Shown here piece after piece: positions 60,867 through 61,940 of a DNA stretch of 61,940 nucleotides. The DNA comes from an uncultured Varibaculum sp. (GTDB lineage: Bacteria; Actinomycetota; Actinomycetes; Actinomycetales; Actinomycetaceae). Location of the stretch: the NCBI RefSeq assembly GCF_902489465.1, contig NZ_CABTZZ010000011.1, forward strand, positions 1 through 61,940, in the 5' to 3' direction. Numbering within the stretch: the first letter of the stretch is position 1; the number at the start of each line of letters is the position of its first letter. The translations under genes and the position numbers were made by a program. The notes beneath the pieces are model-generated. The model ran no database searches, was not told the origin of the DNA, and saw only the letters and a list, made by a program, of their open reading frames with translations.

Positions 60867-61649
60867 ATGAGCGATCAAGACTTCGTAGCCACCATTCCCC
60901 CCGGGCAGGGTTCATCAATGCCCCCGTTATCTCTAGTGCCGACCCATGTGGCACTAATCATGGACGGCAACGGACGCTGGGCTAACCAGCAGGGATTACC
61001 GCGCACCGCTGGGCACCAGGCCGGAGAACTATCACTCATGGACACCCTGGCGGGGGCAGTAGAGGCCGGGGTAAAAATGGTGAGCGTATATGCTTTTTCC
61101 ACCGAAAACTGGAAACGTTCTCCCGCAGAAGTACGTTTCCTAATGGGGTATTCGCGGGATGTGATCCGCCGGCGTTCCCACGAACTAAACGACTGGAACG
61201 TGCGTATAGTTTGGTCGGGGCGGCGCGGACGGCTGTGGAAATCGGTTATCAAGGAGCTAGAAGCGGCCGCCGATTTGACCAGGAAAAACACCGGCATGGT
61301 GTTTAACATGTGTATTAACTATGGAGGGCGCGCGGAACTGGTTGATGCGGCTCGCGCGGTTGCCCGCCGGGTGGCGTCCGGGGAAATCAGTGAAAATCAT
61401 ATCCGCGAGGACACTTTGACCCGGGAAATGTATTTAGGGGGAATGCCGGATGTGGATTTGCTGATTCGCACTTCCGGGGAACAACGCCTTTCTAACTTTT
61501 TACTGTGGCAATGCGCCTATGCGGAGCTTAGTTTCGTTCCCGAGATGTGGCCCGATTTTAAACGTGAACAACTCTGGCGGGAACTAGCAGCATTCGGAGG
61601 GCGAGATCGGCGTTTTGGGGGCGCGAAAGATCAGCTTCGGAGCTCCTAA
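60867..61649 (+). CDS. uppS: Isoprenyl transferase (undecaprenyl/polyprenyl diphosphate synthase)
   Basis: Makes the cis-polyprenyl carrier for peptidoglycan. The 260-residue protein has IMDGNGRWANQQGLPRTAGHQ near residues 31-51, with the catalytic Asp and the diphosphate-binding arginine, and DLLIRTSGEQRLSNFLLWQ near 195-213. In actinobacteria two such enzymes exist (a short-chain and a long-chain one); I cannot tell the chain length from sequence, though the recO link points to the long-chain copy. Confidence 0.94.
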   Translation: MSDQDFVATIPPGQGSSMPPLSLVPTHVALIMDGNGRWANQQGLPRTAGHQAGELSLMDTLAGAVEAGVKMVSVYAFSTENWKRSPAEVRFLMGYSRDVIRRRSHELNDWNVRIVWSGRRGRLWKSVIKELEAAADLTRKNTGMVFNMCINYGGRAELVDAARAVARRVASGEISENHIREDTLTREMYLGGMPDVDLLIRTSGEQRLSNFLLWQCAYAELSFVPEMWPDFKREQLWRELAAFGGRDRRFGGAKDQLRSS

Positions 61650-61725
61650 ATATCTTGGCCACAGCCTTTTTGCGGCCGCCCGAATCGCGCCCTCGTAAAA
61701 ATAAAGTTACTCAACCCCGGTATTA

Positions 61726-61940
61726 CTAATTCCAGAGGGGATGGGCGAAGAGACCGCTGCCTAGTTTCGGTTCAAACCAAGTGGATTTAGGGGGCATTAT
61801 TTTCCCCGCGTCAGCCACCTCCATTACTTGGTTAATCTGGGTAGGGTACATGTAAAAGGCACAGGCAGCACCCTTATCTACCGCTGCTTTAAGTTCACTG
61901 TCCCCGCGAATCCCGCCTACGAACTCGATGCGTTCACTGG
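61726..61940 (-). CDS. DUF1015 family protein, 3' part
   Basis: The minus strand reads open from the window edge to a TAG at 61726-61728. The 71 visible residues contain RIEFVGGIRG near the start and MPPKSTWFEPKLGSGLF near the end, which is the conserved C-terminus of DUF1015 proteins. The N-terminal part lies beyond the window. It converges with uppS. Function unknown. Confidence 0.85.
   Translation of the reverse strand, partial: SERIEFVGGIRGDSELKAAVDKGAACAFYMYPTQINQVMEVADAGKIMPPKSTWFEPKLGSGLFAHPLWN

Overview
This window looks like the core chromosome of an actinobacterium, most likely a moderate-GC member of the Actinomycetaceae (Varibaculum/Mobiluncus-like; this placement is inference from gene content and order plus a GC content that looks near the low-to-mid fifties by eye). 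Support comes from WhiB, ClgR, DUF3046 upstream of recA, DUF3097 beside hemW, the LysX-type fused lysyl-tRNA synthetase, an actinobacterial LexA box, an actinobacterial-style leuA leader, and many transcripts that appear leaderless. No rRNA, tRNA, CRISPR array, insertion sequence or prophage is visible.

Layout. (1) 0-16.9 kb: a membrane protein, an M16 peptidase, a lipoprotein, the diaminopimelate genes dapB and dapA around a GNAT protein, RNase J followed without a gap by lysX, a PfkB-like protein with a changed catalytic residue, ftsK, pgsA with a long acidic tail, clgR, DUF3046, then LexA-controlled recA. (2) 16.9-23.1 kb: recX, pncC, prfB, ftsE-ftsX, an M23 peptidase that probably works with FtsEX in cell separation, smpB, and convergent whiB. 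(3) 23.3-26.6 kb: an orphan FHA-FtsK/SpoIIIE multi-ATPase resembling EssC/EccC of type VII secretion, with no visible partner genes. (4) 26.7-34.0 kb: ligA, a cardiolipin-synthase-like PLD protein and gatC-gatA-gatB. (5) 34.0-34.5 kb: a gene-free convergent region packed with related inverted repeats. (6) 34.5-37.3 kb, minus strand: a small membrane protein, a macrodomain protein, msrA, rpsT and an S4 protein. (7) 37.4-44.9 kb: an LLM flavin oxidoreductase with a histone-H1-like tail, lepA, trmB, hemW, convergent DUF3097 and a GST-like protein. (8) 45-48.6 kb: an FMN riboswitch followed by ribD-ribE-ribBA-ribH. (9) 48.6-55.4 kb: CIRCE-controlled hrcA-dnaJ, then rsmE, phoH, ybeY, a CNNM/CorC protein and era. 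(10) 55.5-61.9 kb: a LacI regulator, leuA behind a leucine-codon leader, a DUF4143 ATPase inserted between leuA and recO and flanked by inverted arrays of 23-bp repeats, then recO, uppS and the 3' end of a DUF1015 gene.

Most genes are housekeeping and tightly packed, with 1-, 4- and 10-base overlaps. Regulation that can be read from sequence: LexA at recA, CIRCE at hrcA, an FMN riboswitch with a terminator at ribD, a leucine attenuator at leuA, a LacI-type operator before lacI, and a repeated arrangement of a -10 hexamer exactly six bases before the start codon (at least eight genes).

The two most unusual items are the 23-bp repeat-flanked ATPase cassette (58.5-60.0 kb) and the composite inverted-repeat cluster after gatB (34.0-34.5 kb). 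The orphan EssC-like ATPase, the PfkB-like protein lacking its catalytic aspartate, the LLM protein with a Lys/Ala/Pro tail and the insertion inside the KH domain of Era come next.
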